Shown here in pieces: positions 50,008 to 58,563 of a DNA stretch of 64,000 bases. Location: contig NZ_SNWR01000001.1 in assembly GCF_004362215.1 (NCBI RefSeq), positions 6,430,001 through 6,494,000 of the forward strand, written 5' to 3'. This stretch comes from Paractinoplanes brasiliensis. GTDB lineage: Bacteria; Actinomycetota; Actinomycetes; Mycobacteriales; Micromonosporaceae. The position numbers were made by a program, and so were the translations under genes. Below the pieces are notes generated by a model. It had not been told where the DNA came from, searched no databases, and saw nothing but the letters and a program-made list of their open reading frames with translations. Each line of letters starts with the position of its first letter. The stretch's first letter is position 1.

Positions 50008-51269
50008 CGGGCCTCCCGTGCGCGGAGCTGCTGGACATGGGTCTCGGGGGCGGTCGCGGCGCGGCGTTGCGGCACGTGCCCGTGGTCGATGACCACCTCG
50101 GCGTCGAGCCGGTGGGCCAGCTCGGCCAGGTCGGCGTTGAAGTCGTCGCAGCGGTCGCGGTCGCGCATGACCGCCTCGTCGCCGTCGACGTCGTGGTCGC
50201 GGACCACCCGGCCGTGCACAACGTTGTTCTCGTCGATCCAGACCTCGGCGGAGTGTTCACCCTGCCAGTCGGTGCGGGTCAGATGCAGGTCGGAGCTGCC
50301 GTCGACGGTGTAACCCTGATCGGCCAGGCACTGGCTGACCGCCTCCCGGACGAAGTTCGCGCGGACCACACCCTCCGCCCAGCGGGCCGCGCCGGCGCCC
50401 TCCTCGAGCAACTCGGGTGTGAGGTCGGCGTCGCCGGCCACGACGGCACGGAGTTTGGCGGCCGTCCCGGTCCAGGGCGCGGGCGGCGGGGTGCGGACCA
50501 CCACCGGCTCCTCCAGCACGCCGGCGAGCTGCGCGGCCAGACGCCGCCGGCCCGCCCGGCCGTTCACCTCGGCCACCTTCATCTGGAGCTGGCGGGTGAA
50601 AGCGGACCCACCCGTACGAGCCTTGGCGGCCGCCTCCAGCACCTCGAACCGGTCGTTCTCGTTCGCGTCCTCGTCGAGCGTCCGCACGATCGCGTCGACA
50701 TCCGGGCCGCGGCCGGGGGAGCGGGTGGGCGTGGGGGAGGGCGCGGCCGGGCGGTTCCGCAGCGTGGCCTGCAGACGGCTCAGCGCCTCCGCGGTGTCCG
50801 GCAGCGCCGAGACCGTCGCGGGCAGGGCGGCGGTCAGCCTTTCCCGCTCGGTCGCGGAGCGCGCGGTGGCGAGCGCGTCGTTGGCAGCGCTCAGCAGCAC
50901 CCGGGCCCGCGCGGTCCACTGCACCGCTTCCTGCTCGGTGCACCCGTCGAGGCTCAGCGGCGCGGGAACCGCGACCACCACACCGGTCCGGCTCGCCCGC
51001 GCGGCCAGCATCCGGATCCGGGCGTTCACCTCCACCACCTCGGCCGCGATGTGCGGCCAGCGCATCGCGGCGATCTCGGCCCGGCTCTGCCGTTCGGCCT
51101 CGTTCTCGAGTTCCTGACCCACTCGGCCCAGCGCGCGCAGCGCCGCCTCGGCCGCCTGGTTCACGGCCCAGACGGTCAGCGCGGCCGCGGCGGCCGCCGT
51201 GAGCACGACAACGGCCCCCGCGGCCAGCACCGCGGTCATCGGCAGGACCACAACTCCACCAGCACTCAT
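50004..51269 (-). CDS. Membrane-anchored helical protein, unknown function
   Basis: A 421-residue protein with one or two N-terminal membrane helices (VVVLPMTAVLAAGAVVVLTAAAAAALTVWAVNQAAEAAL, residues 6-44), then long helices with a Pro/Ser/Arg linker near 170, and a C-terminal region with SDLHLTRTDWQGEHSAEVWIDENNVVHGRVVRD, which looks like a small beta domain. AGGAGGAAC lies before the ATG at 51269. It overlaps the AAA+ gene start by four bases. I do not recognise the family. Confidence 0.75.
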   Translation of the reverse strand: MSAGGVVVLPMTAVLAAGAVVVLTAAAAAALTVWAVNQAAEAALRALGRVGQELENEAERQSRAEIAAMRWPHIAAEVVEVNARIRMLAARASRTGVVVAVPAPLSLDGCTEQEAVQWTARARVLLSAANDALATARSATERERLTAALPATVSALPDTAEALSRLQATLRNRPAAPSPTPTRSPGRGPDVDAIVRTLDEDANENDRFEVLEAAAKARTGGSAFTRQLQMKVAEVNGRAGRRRLAAQLAGVLEEPVVVRTPPPAPWTGTAAKLRAVVAGDADLTPELLEEGAGAARWAEGVVRANFVREAVSQCLADQGYTVDGSSDLHLTRTDWQGEHSAEVWIDENNVVHGRVVRDHDVDGDEAVMRDRDRCDDFNADLAELAHRLDAEVVIDHGHVPQRRAATAPETHVQQLRAREAR

Positions 51270-51289
51270 CGTTCCTCCTCATCGGGACA

Positions 51290-51298
51290 CTGACGGAC
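51290..51298 (-). promoter_or_regulatory. GTCCGTCAG box before the 421-residue membrane gene
   Basis: GTCCGTCAG on the minus strand lies 21 bases upstream of the ATG at 51269, in the only sizeable gap (50 bp) of the operon. It matches the core of the boxes at 57.7 and 58.5 kb, so a second controlled start of transcription may lie here. Confidence 0.4.
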
Positions 51299-51319
51299 AG
51301 GCCCCGGGCCACCGGGTGA

Positions 51320-53563
51320 TCAGGTGGCGCGGGCGGCCAGCAGCTCCTGGGCGCCGCGGTCCGCCTCGGCCCGCTCGTGCTCCTGGTCGGTGCGCCAGCG
51401 CATGAAGCGGGGCACGGCCCAGCTCACGATCCCGAGCCCACCCAGCAGCGGCGTGACCATCGGCTGGTACGCGGTCAGCACCGCGGCTACCGCCAGCACC
51501 CCGAGGAGCACGGCGACGGCGATCCCGCGCCCGGCGACCGACCGGGCCGCCCGGCCCAGCGCGATGAACGCGGCCCCCAGGGTCGAGTAGCGGGGGTGGA
51601 ACCGGCCGCCGATCTCCCAGGCCAGCACCGCCTCGGCGGTGAGCGCGGCGAGGCCGGCGAACATCGTGGCGACCCACGCGTTCAGCACCGCGCTGTCCGA
51701 GGCGGGGGCGACGGCGTCGCTGACCCCGATGAGGACCGCGCACAACGCGATCATCAGGAAGACCCCGGCGACCGCCCAGGAGAGCGCCACCGGCCGGTTC
51801 TGCCGGCGCGACCACTCCCGGAACCGCCGGTTGCGATTCAGCCAGGCGCGCCGCCGGGCGGCGGCCAGCTGTTCCTCGGCGCGCTCCTCGGCGTGGTCGC
51901 GGACCAGGTAGGCGAGCCACATGCCGTCCGGCCGTTCCAGCAGGCCGGAGAACCACGGCAGCCGGAAACGGCGTGCCTCCTCCGCCCGGGCCCGCCGGAT
52001 CTCGGCGCGCGTGTTGTCGTCCGCCACCGTCGCCCACAAGCTCAACGCCAAGGCCCGCGTGCGTGCCCCGCCGGCGCCCTCCAGCTGCGTGCGCACCTGC
52101 GGGTCCTCGATCCCGCGGGCCGCCTCGTGCCACTGCCGCCGGCGCAGGCGCCACTGCCGGTCGACCTCGTCGAGCCCGTCGCCGCCGGTGAGGCCCGCTC
52201 CGGCCCGGCCGGTGGCGAGCAGCGGCAGCAACTCGAACCGCCACAGGTCCCGTACGATCGCCGGGAGGTTGCCGTCGTTGGTGAACGCGCCCCGGGCGAT
52301 CGCCGGCAGCGTGGTGCGGACGACGTTCACCCCGCGATAGATCGGCGGGAGCATCGGCGCCATCGAACGCAGCAGGCGCAGCAGGCGGACGTTGGCGGGC
52401 TCGCCGGGGGCATCGGTGTATTCCGGGTCCGGCGGGAACTGCTCGCGCCACGTGTTCAGCGCGCGCAGCGGTTCCGGGTCGTCGCCGAACAGCAGCTGCG
52501 CGGTGTGCTCCCAGTTCGCCGTCATGGCCACGGCCAGCAGCACCCGGTTGCGGTACTCCGTGTCGGCGTACGGGTAGGGCTGCTCCGCCTCGACCTCGGC
52601 CTCCGCGGCGCCGGCCGGAGCGGCGTACCCGGTCGGCACGTCCGGGGAACCGCCGTCGAGCCACTCGGTCACCTGCTCGGCGCCCCAGCGGTCGTCCAGG
52701 CTCTGGGCCAGCAGGCCCCGGCAGAGCAGGCGCAGACGCGGGTCGACGACCGCCTCGGTGCTGACCGGCCCGGAGGTGATCTCGACCCGGATCAGGACGT
52801 CGTCCAGCCCGTCCAGGAACGGCTGCCCGGTGGCCAGCTCGAGCACGCTGATCCCCAGCGACCACCAGTCGAACGCCGTAGTGACGAGCTGCCCGCTGAC
52901 GTACTCGGGCGGCATGTACCGCACCGTCCCCGAGGCGTCGGTCACCGACCGGTCGATCGGCGCGTGCAGGCTGATGCCGAAGTCGATCAGCGCGACCTCG
53001 AGCGGGGCCAGCCGGCGCACCAGAATGTTCGCCGGCTTGACGTCGCGGTGCACGATCCCGTTCGCGTGCACCTCGGTCAGCGCGTCGGTGAGCTGCCGGA
53101 CGAGCCCGGTCAGCGCCTCCGCGCCGAGCCGGGCCGGGTCGTCGTGCCGCAGCTCGGCCAGGCTCCCGCCGGCCAGGTGCTCCATGACCTCGTAGCCACG
53201 GTCGTCGGCCGTCCCGGCCTCGGTGACCGTCACGACGTGCCGGCTCTGCTTGTTCGCCAGGAACGTGCGCACCGCGGGCTCCGGTCCCGGGCCTCGATAG
53301 AGCTTCAGCACCCGCTCGGCGCCGCTGGCCCGCTCCTGGACGAGGTACACATCCGCCTCGGCGCCGGTTCGGTCCAGCCGGCGGAGCACAGTGAAGCGCG
53401 CATGGAGGGCCGGCGGCAGCCCCTCCGGGACCGCGGGCCGGCTCCGGCCCGGGTCCAGCAGGGTGATGTCGCCGTCGTCGGGCCGGCGCCGGCCGGGGTC
53501 GAGCACGGTGACGGGCGCGTCGGCCTCGGGTGCCGGATACGTCATCGCGGCATCAACCGTCAC
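51320..53563 (-). CDS. Membrane-bound Ser/Thr protein kinase
   Basis: A Hanks-type kinase of 747 residues, or 741 if it starts at the ATG at 53545. Kinase domain about 50-310: RVLKLYRGP (ATP Lys), HRDVKPAN (catalytic loop), LIDFGISLH (DFG), TVRYMPPEYVSG (activation segment end). The remaining 400 residues are helical (YRGVNVVRTTLPAIARGAFTNDGNLPAIVRDLWRFELLPLLA) and end with four membrane helices (ALSWAVAGVFLMIALCAVLIGVSD and following). It would phosphorylate proteins bound by the FHA protein. It overlaps the OmpA-like gene by 11 bp if GTG 53563 is used. Confidence 0.9.
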   Translation of the reverse strand: MTVDAAMTYPAPEADAPVTVLDPGRRRPDDGDITLLDPGRSRPAVPEGLPPALHARFTVLRRLDRTGAEADVYLVQERASGAERVLKLYRGPGPEPAVRTFLANKQSRHVVTVTEAGTADDRGYEVMEHLAGGSLAELRHDDPARLGAEALTGLVRQLTDALTEVHANGIVHRDVKPANILVRRLAPLEVALIDFGISLHAPIDRSVTDASGTVRYMPPEYVSGQLVTTAFDWWSLGISVLELATGQPFLDGLDDVLIRVEITSGPVSTEAVVDPRLRLLCRGLLAQSLDDRWGAEQVTEWLDGGSPDVPTGYAAPAGAAEAEVEAEQPYPYADTEYRNRVLLAVAMTANWEHTAQLLFGDDPEPLRALNTWREQFPPDPEYTDAPGEPANVRLLRLLRSMAPMLPPIYRGVNVVRTTLPAIARGAFTNDGNLPAIVRDLWRFELLPLLATGRAGAGLTGGDGLDEVDRQWRLRRRQWHEAARGIEDPQVRTQLEGAGGARTRALALSLWATVADDNTRAEIRRARAEEARRFRLPWFSGLLERPDGMWLAYLVRDHAEERAEEQLAAARRRAWLNRNRRFREWSRRQNRPVALSWAVAGVFLMIALCAVLIGVSDAVAPASDSAVLNAWVATMFAGLAALTAEAVLAWEIGGRFHPRYSTLGAAFIALGRAARSVAGRGIAVAVLLGVLAVAAVLTAYQPMVTPLLGGLGIVSWAVPRFMRWRTDQEHERAEADRGAQELLAARAT

Positions 53564-54728
53564 AGGACAGCTTGACCACCACCGAGCGGTTGCGGACGGC
53601 GGCGCTGGGGATGAGAGCTCCCGCGGCGGTGGTGTCGCGCACCCGTCCCGGGTAACGCTCGCCGGCGCCGCTCGCGCTGATGCGGGACCGCGCCACCCCG
53701 AGGTCGATCAGGACGTCCTTGACCGCTTCGGCCCGGAGCTCGGAGAGGTCCTGGTTGGACGCCGTGCTGCCCTCGCTGGAGGTGGTGCCGATGAGCTGGA
53801 CCCGCTGCGAGTGCCCGGCCATCCGGTTCGCCAGCTGTTTCAGCGTGGCCTTGGCGCCCTTGGGATCGCGGAAGTCGGCCGTGTTGACGGTGAAACCCAC
53901 CGGGCTGTTGTCGGTGAGCACGGTCGTGCCGCATTCGGGGAAGACGGGCGGTTTCGGCAGGGCGACCACGGTGACCGGCACGTCGGTCGGGACCGACGTG
54001 CGCGACGCCGCCGGCTTGAGCGCGTGCACGCACTTCGCGCCGGCCTCGTCGGCGATCGTCGTCCACAGCTCGGTGACCTGCTTGTGCAGGTTCTCCGGCA
54101 GGGACGGTTGCGGGTCGGCGGTGTCACCCAGCCCCACCAGCACGACGGACCGCTTGTCCAGGTCGGGCATCAGCTTCTCGGAGGCGAGGAACTCGACGAC
54201 GTCCTTCGGCCGGGCGGTGAACATCTCCGAGTTCGTGAAGCTGAGCGGCCCGGTCGTCGGGATGCCCGAGTCCATCAGCACGACGGTGCCGTTCTCCGGC
54301 GTGGTCCGCGCCGCCACGGTCAGTGCGGTGAGCACGTCCGCCTGGGGCTGCTTGGGCTTCAGGGTCTTGACGAACCCGTCGGCCTGGTCCAGGAAGCTCC
54401 GCAGGTCGCGATCCCGGATAGTGGCGTTCTGGCCGTCGGTCTTGAAGGCGGCGGTCAACGCCACCGTCGGCTCGCCGTCGACGCGGACGACCTGCACCTT
54501 CTTCGAGTTCTTGGCGGCCTCGCGGACAAGGCCCTCGACCTCGTCGGGCAGGCCGGGGGCCGGGCTGTTCGCACGGGCGCCGACGACCAGGGTGACGGCC
54601 TGCCCGGCCTCGGCCGGGCACTCGATCGCCACCGGCTCCGGGGGGAAGACCCCGTCGCCGTCGCAGCTGACGAACGAGCCCGCGGCCATCGTCGATGCCG
54701 CCAGCAGGCCACGGATCCGGTACTTCAC
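53553..54728 (-). CDS. Lipoprotein with OmpA-like C-terminal domain
   Basis: A 391-residue exported protein. The N-terminus has a signal peptide with a possible lipobox (FVSC, Cys at 22). Residues 25-240 resemble a vWA-like fold by pattern (TLVVGARANSPAPGLPDEVEGLVREA, GTVVLMDSGIPTTG, RSVVLVGLGDTA), which I regard as unproven. The C-terminal 110 residues match OmpA-type peptidoglycan binding: FTVNTADFRDPKGAKATLKQLANRMAGHSQRVQLIGTTSSEGSTASNQDLSELRAEAVKDVLIDLGV. It overlaps the upstream membrane gene by four bases. Confidence 0.82.
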   Translation of the reverse strand: MKYRIRGLLAASTMAAGSFVSCDGDGVFPPEPVAIECPAEAGQAVTLVVGARANSPAPGLPDEVEGLVREAAKNSKKVQVVRVDGEPTVALTAAFKTDGQNATIRDRDLRSFLDQADGFVKTLKPKQPQADVLTALTVAARTTPENGTVVLMDSGIPTTGPLSFTNSEMFTARPKDVVEFLASEKLMPDLDKRSVVLVGLGDTADPQPSLPENLHKQVTELWTTIADEAGAKCVHALKPAASRTSVPTDVPVTVVALPKPPVFPECGTTVLTDNSPVGFTVNTADFRDPKGAKATLKQLANRMAGHSQRVQLIGTTSSEGSTASNQDLSELRAEAVKDVLIDLGVARSRISASGAGERYPGRVRDTTAAGALIPSAAVRNRSVVVKLSCDG

Positions 54729-55615
54729 TGTGCCTCCTCTTCAGTCGTCCGTCGCCGGCCGACGCTGATGGGGTGGTGGTGGGGGTATGCAACGGACGGG
54801 AGAGGGATCGGCACCGTCGGGTCGTCCGATCCGGCCGGAGCGACCGCGCGGGCCGCGTTCCGGTTGTTCGCGATGATCAGCTCGGCGTCCGCCCGGAGCC
54901 GGTTCGCGGTGGCCTCGAACTGCCGGTCGACCTGCGCCATCGCGGCCTCGCGACGCTCACGCGCCCGGCTGATCGCCACCCACACCTGTTCGGCCTGCGA
55001 GAGCTCCCAGTGCGTGTCGGCATGTTTGGTGGCCGCCGTGGTCCGCTTCGTGGCCGCCCGGCCGAACTGACGGGCGGCCGGTTCCTGGCGGAAGTAGCCG
55101 GCCAGGCTTGCCACCACCCCGGTCGCGATGTACAGCACCAGGAAGAGCAGCGCGGACAGGTACACCGGGGTGGCCGATCCGCCGGTGCCGAGGTCGTCGG
55201 TGACGGCGCCGCTCTCCGTGGTGAAGGTCGAGGCGCCGGCACTTCCGCCGGCCGGTTCCAGAACCAGCCGGACGACGAAGGCGGTCAGGCCGAGCAACGC
55301 CCAGGTGCCGCCCAGCACCAGCGCCAGCGTCTTCGAGCCGGTGATGTTGCGCGGGTTGATCGTGGCGCGGGCCTGGAGCCCGGCGTAGTGGGCCAGGGTC
55401 AGCGCGACCAGGGCGAACCCCGCGACCGCGATCGTCACCATCAGCGGCGGGACGTTCAGGACGAGGATCAGCACCTGATAGAAGGTCACCACGTCGACGC
55501 CGCCGGCGGCCAGCAGGACCACCCAGAACAGGCCGTGCGTCCACGAACGCCCCGCGATCTGCGAGATGTCACCGTGGATGACGCGGCGGGACTGCTGTGC
55601 GGTGGGCTCGATCAT
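54725..55615 (-). CDS. Membrane protein with cytoplasmic helical tail, unknown function
   Basis: A 296-residue protein with four hydrophobic helices (about 30-55, 62-85, 98-122, 155-178), and then a helical tail (EPAARQFGRAATKRTTAATKHADTHWELSQAEQVWVAISRARERREAAMAQVDRQFEATANRL). It overlaps its neighbours by four bases on each side (ATGA). I do not recognise it. It probably shares a complex with the coiled-coil proteins next to it. Confidence 0.78.
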   Translation of the reverse strand: MIEPTAQQSRRVIHGDISQIAGRSWTHGLFWVVLLAAGGVDVVTFYQVLILVLNVPPLMVTIAVAGFALVALTLAHYAGLQARATINPRNITGSKTLALVLGGTWALLGLTAFVVRLVLEPAGGSAGASTFTTESGAVTDDLGTGGSATPVYLSALLFLVLYIATGVVASLAGYFRQEPAARQFGRAATKRTTAATKHADTHWELSQAEQVWVAISRARERREAAMAQVDRQFEATANRLRADAELIIANNRNAARAVAPAGSDDPTVPIPLPSVAYPHHHPISVGRRRTTEEEAQ

Positions 55616-56070
55616 GGCCGGGGCTCCCTCGGCGGGTCGTTCTCACGGGGGTCGTAGATCGGTGTCTCGGGATCGCTCAGCTGGTCGAGGGCGTTGGTCA
55701 CCGCCGCGTCCATGTGGGACAGCTGGTTGCGCGTGTTGTGCGACATGGTGCGAGCCCTGTCCAGGTACGGCTTGACCATGACCTCGAGCCGGTCGAACCG
55801 GTCCATGTAGCCGTCGTGCCGGGCGTGCAGGCCCGCCTTGATCTCGTCGATCGAGTGGCGGATGTAGTCGTCCACGGCCTGCCGGAACCGCGCGTCCTCC
55901 GGGTCGGGGGCGTGGCTGATGCGGGCGCGCAGCCCCTCGGCGATCGGCGTGAGGTCGATGGTGTAGTCGACCGGTTCGCGGGACAGCCGTTCGAGCTCGG
56001 CCATGGCGTGCCGCAGCGGGCGGGGCATGCGCGGGCGGCGGTTCCACCGCGGAATCAGCGGGATCCTCAT
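55612..56070 (-). CDS. Small helical protein, unknown function
   Basis: A 152-residue mostly helical protein (PLRHAMAELERLSREPVDYTIDLTP, RFRQAVDDYIRHSIDEIKAGLHARHDGYMDRFDRLEVMVKPYLDRAR). There is no membrane segment or known domain. The ATG at 56070 overlaps the upstream stop by four bases. It is rich in charged residues, like a scaffold or adaptor. Confidence 0.75.
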   Translation of the reverse strand: MRIPLIPRWNRRPRMPRPLRHAMAELERLSREPVDYTIDLTPIAEGLRARISHAPDPEDARFRQAVDDYIRHSIDEIKAGLHARHDGYMDRFDRLEVMVKPYLDRARTMSHNTRNQLSHMDAAVTNALDQLSDPETPIYDPRENDPPREPRP

Positions 56071-56840
56071 CGCGTCACTCCCTCGGCGGGTGGCATACCG
56101 GCCGGGGCCGGAAGGGTGATGACGCCGTCCTGGCAGGTCGCGTCGACCCACGGGGGAAGCGTCAGGGAGACGATCGGCAGTGCCGTCGAGAGGTTGCGGC
56201 CCTCGGGATGGGTCTGCACCACCGCGTCCCAGTACGACGCGATGCGCAGCACGTAGTAGTCGGCCAGGCGGCGCGCACGGGCCTGGGCCAGCGTGAACTC
56301 GTGGTCGATGCGGGCGGTCGCCGTGGTGATCGCCTGCCGGCGGCTGTCCACCGACGCCTCGCGGCGGGCCAGTTCCTCCCGGGCGACGGCGATCCGCTGT
56401 TCGCGCATCGCGGCCCGGCGGCCGAGCAGCACCGGCGTTCCGGCCAGCGGCAACTCCTGATAGTTGCGGGGCCGCAGCTCGGACTCGGTCAGCTCGGCCC
56501 GGCTCTCGGCCAGGGCTGTCCGGGCCCGTTCGACCAGATCGAGATCGGTCTCGAGGGCGCCGCGCAGCCGGGCGATCTCGTCCCGGATCTCGGTGATCCG
56601 GTTGAGGAACAGCCGGTGCTGCTCGTTGATGCGGTACATCCCGGCGTGACTCAGTTCTTCCTGGTACGGGGTGCTGACCCGGGCCGCCGCCTCGACGTGC
56701 TCGGTCAGCGTGGTGAACGAGGGGATGCGCTTGCGCCCGTCGCGCCGGCCACGCCGGATGTCGGTCCTGCGGTCGCCGGCCGCGTACGGGATCGGCTCGG
56801 GCGGGTTCGCCGCCGGGGTGCGCTGTCGCCGCCATCTCAT
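56067..56840 (-). CDS. Coiled-coil protein, unknown function
   Basis: A 257-residue protein whose middle part is a long coiled coil (FLNRITEIRDEIARLRGALETDLDLVERARTALAESRAELTESEL; REQRIAVAREELARREASVDSRRQAITTATARI). The C-terminal part includes YYVLRIASYWDAVVQTHPEG. The family is not known to me. It overlaps both neighbours by four bases. Confidence 0.75.
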   Translation of the reverse strand: MRWRRQRTPAANPPEPIPYAAGDRRTDIRRGRRDGRKRIPSFTTLTEHVEAAARVSTPYQEELSHAGMYRINEQHRLFLNRITEIRDEIARLRGALETDLDLVERARTALAESRAELTESELRPRNYQELPLAGTPVLLGRRAAMREQRIAVAREELARREASVDSRRQAITTATARIDHEFTLAQARARRLADYYVLRIASYWDAVVQTHPEGRNLSTALPIVSLTLPPWVDATCQDGVITLPAPAGMPPAEGVTR

Positions 56841-57670
56841 GCCGCACTTCCACCTTTCTCCGGAGCGCATCGGGTCCGGGCATCGGCCAGCCAGCCGAGC
56901 AGTTCGGCCGCGTGCCCGGCCGCGATCAGGCGCAGCGCCGAGGCCTGGCGCAGCACGTCCCGCCGGGTGGCCTCGCCGGGCACGCCGCCCTCCGGCACCG
57001 GCGTCTCGGCGTGCGCGATCCGGTGCACGGCCGCCACCAGCCGTCCCTTGCCGGCCAGCGCCTCGGCCTCCTGCCGCCGGACGTCGGCGTCGCGCAGCGA
57101 GCCGGCGACGCGGGCGCGCGCCTTCTCATCGCCGACCTCCAGCGCCACCGCCATCAGCACGACGGCGTTGGCCTGCCGGATCCGGTCGGTGAGGGTGGTG
57201 AGCATCGCCTCGCAGACCTCCTGGAGTTCCGGCGAGGACTCCAGGTCCGGAACCGGTCCGAGCGCCGAGCCCCGCACCGGGGGCGTCGCCCCGGTCTCGC
57301 CCCGGCGCCGGCCGATGGCTCGCAGATCGTCGACGGCGGCGGCGATGTGGTCGATCGGCCGGCCGCCGGCCGGCCGCGTCGTTCCCGGCTTCGCGGGGCC
57401 GCTGAGGATGTGCGGCCGGATCTCGTCGTCCACCCGGGCAGCCACCCGATGCTGGTCGGCCAGAGCCACCGCGATCGCACGCTGCTCCCGGGCCGCCGCG
57501 GCCGGCCCGGCGGCCAGGCGATCGGCCATGCCCTCGAGCGCCTCGCCGATCACTTGCCGCTGCAACCGGCGGTGACGCCGCACCGCCAGGACGGAGGCCG
57601 CCATGATCAGGACGGTGATCCCGATCAGCGCGGCCACCGTCTCCGGCACCGCCAAGGGCCAAGTCGTCAC
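56837..57670 (-). CDS. Membrane-anchored protein, unknown function, first gene of the operon
   Basis: A 277-residue protein with one N-terminal membrane helix (ETVAALIGITVLIMAASVLAV, residues 10-30) followed by a basic patch (RRHRRLQRQ) and a helical cytoplasmic part (HRVAARVDDEIRPHILSGP; EVCEAMLTTLTDRIRQANAVVLMAVALEVGDEKARARVAGSL). GTG start with AAGGA upstream. It leads the 17-gene operon; two GTCCGTCAGAGAACGGC repeats lie about 50-75 bases upstream. Confidence 0.78.
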   Translation of the reverse strand: MTTWPLAVPETVAALIGITVLIMAASVLAVRRHRRLQRQVIGEALEGMADRLAAGPAAAAREQRAIAVALADQHRVAARVDDEIRPHILSGPAKPGTTRPAGGRPIDHIAAAVDDLRAIGRRRGETGATPPVRGSALGPVPDLESSPELQEVCEAMLTTLTDRIRQANAVVLMAVALEVGDEKARARVAGSLRDADVRRQEAEALAGKGRLVAAVHRIAHAETPVPEGGVPGEATRRDVLRQASALRLIAAGHAAELLGWLADARTRCAPEKGGSAA

Positions 57671-57710
57671 GCCGTGTCCTTCGTAGGTTCGTGGTGTCGC
57701 TCTCCGCCGT

Positions 57711-57744
57711 TCTCTGACGGACGAGATGCCGTTCTCTGACGGAC
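57711..57744 (-). promoter_or_regulatory. Two GTCCGTCAGAGAACGGC direct repeats before the operon
   Basis: On the minus strand the 17-base word GTCCGTCAGAGAACGGC occurs twice, 22 bp apart (cores at 57714-57722 and 57736-57744), just upstream of the first gene of the ubiquitin-like operon (start 57670). The same GTCCGTCAGAGAA word occurs 9 bases before the neighbouring gene at 58527. One helical-turn-like spacing and shared orientation suggest binding by one regulator, or an RNA element in the leader. Confidence 0.6.
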
Positions 57745-57759
57745 GGGATTTCGCCGCTG

Positions 57760-58527
57760 TCAGCGGAGCTGGGACATGGCCGTGTTGAGCTGCGCCCGGA
57801 GGGCGTCGACGGTGGGGTCGCCGGCCGGGAGCCGGTCGAGGGCGGCCTGCATTCGGGTGGTCGCGGAGGCCGCCGCGGCAACATCCTGTTGCTGGACTGC
57901 CGTCATCAGCTCGCCCAGGATCTCCATGAGCGCGATCGCCGGGTGGTGGGCCGGGCCGAAACGGGGGTCGGCCTTCATCGTGGCGACCTGCCGGGGGATG
58001 TCGGGCATCATGCTCATGTCCTGCTTGTCGGCGGCGATCCGCACCATCAGGGCGTTACGCAGGCTGGGCCAGAGCGCGGCGTACGAGGTGTCGCGCGGCG
58101 GTGACAGCGCGTCCAGCCTGGCCAGCGCGGAAGCCGGGTCGGCGCCGGGCTCGTCGCCGAGCGCGCCGGCCGCGTGGGCCATCGCCCGCAAACCGGCCAG
58201 AGCACCGGGGTCGTCGGGGTCGTCGTCGGCGTCGGCCAGCATGCGCAGCACCCGGGACGCGCCGACACGCTGGCCGATCAGTGTGGCCTCGAGCGCCCGC
58301 AGCGCCAGGAAACGGGCCGTTGCCGATCGGTCGGCGGTCGAGCCGGTCGCGGACTCCAGGTCGGCCAGCGCGTTCAGCAGGGTCGGCAGCTGGTGGTCGA
58401 ACTGGTAGCTGCGTCCGTACGCCACCGCGCGGCCGAGCTGGTCCCCTTCGGCGGTGAGCCGGGCGATCACCGTGGGCAGCCGCTCGGCCGGCATCTGGGC
58501 GAGAATGCTCAGCACATGGTTGGTCAT
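57760..58527 (-). CDS. Helical protein, unknown function
   Basis: A 255-residue soluble protein made mostly of helices (LPTVIARLTAEGDQLGRAVAYGRSY; LPTLLNALADLES; ARFLALRALEATLIGQRVGASRVLRMLADAD), perhaps a TPR-like scaffold. No catalytic motif. It is divergent from the first CHAT gene and 89 bp upstream of the main operon on the same strand. The start ATG at 58527 has AGAGAAGAG before it. Its helical text resembles the N-terminal part of the CHAT protein, so they may interact. Confidence 0.72.
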   Translation of the reverse strand: MTNHVLSILAQMPAERLPTVIARLTAEGDQLGRAVAYGRSYQFDHQLPTLLNALADLESATGSTADRSATARFLALRALEATLIGQRVGASRVLRMLADADDDPDDPGALAGLRAMAHAAGALGDEPGADPASALARLDALSPPRDTSYAALWPSLRNALMVRIAADKQDMSMMPDIPRQVATMKADPRFGPAHHPAIALMEILGELMTAVQQQDVAAAASATTRMQAALDRLPAGDPTVDALRAQLNTAMSQLR

Positions 58528-58535
58528 GCTCTTCT

Positions 58536-58555
58536 CTGACGGACGTGTCCGTCAG
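58536..58555. promoter_or_regulatory. Palindromic operator in the 36-bp divergent gap
   Basis: CTGACGGAC-GT-GTCCGTCAG is an inverted repeat with nine perfect pairs around two central bases, lying within the 36 bp between the divergent starts at 58527 and 58564. Its right arm is the same core as the direct repeats before the operon. Because there is so little room, a bound protein would cover both starts. No regulator gene with a DNA-binding domain is visible near here. Confidence 0.65.
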
Positions 58556-58563
58556 TTACCGGC

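Noticed and set aside
53553..54728. vWA domain in the OmpA-like lipoprotein.
   Set aside because: The strand pattern is suggestive, but a clear metal-site DxSxS motif is not present, so I did not call the domain.
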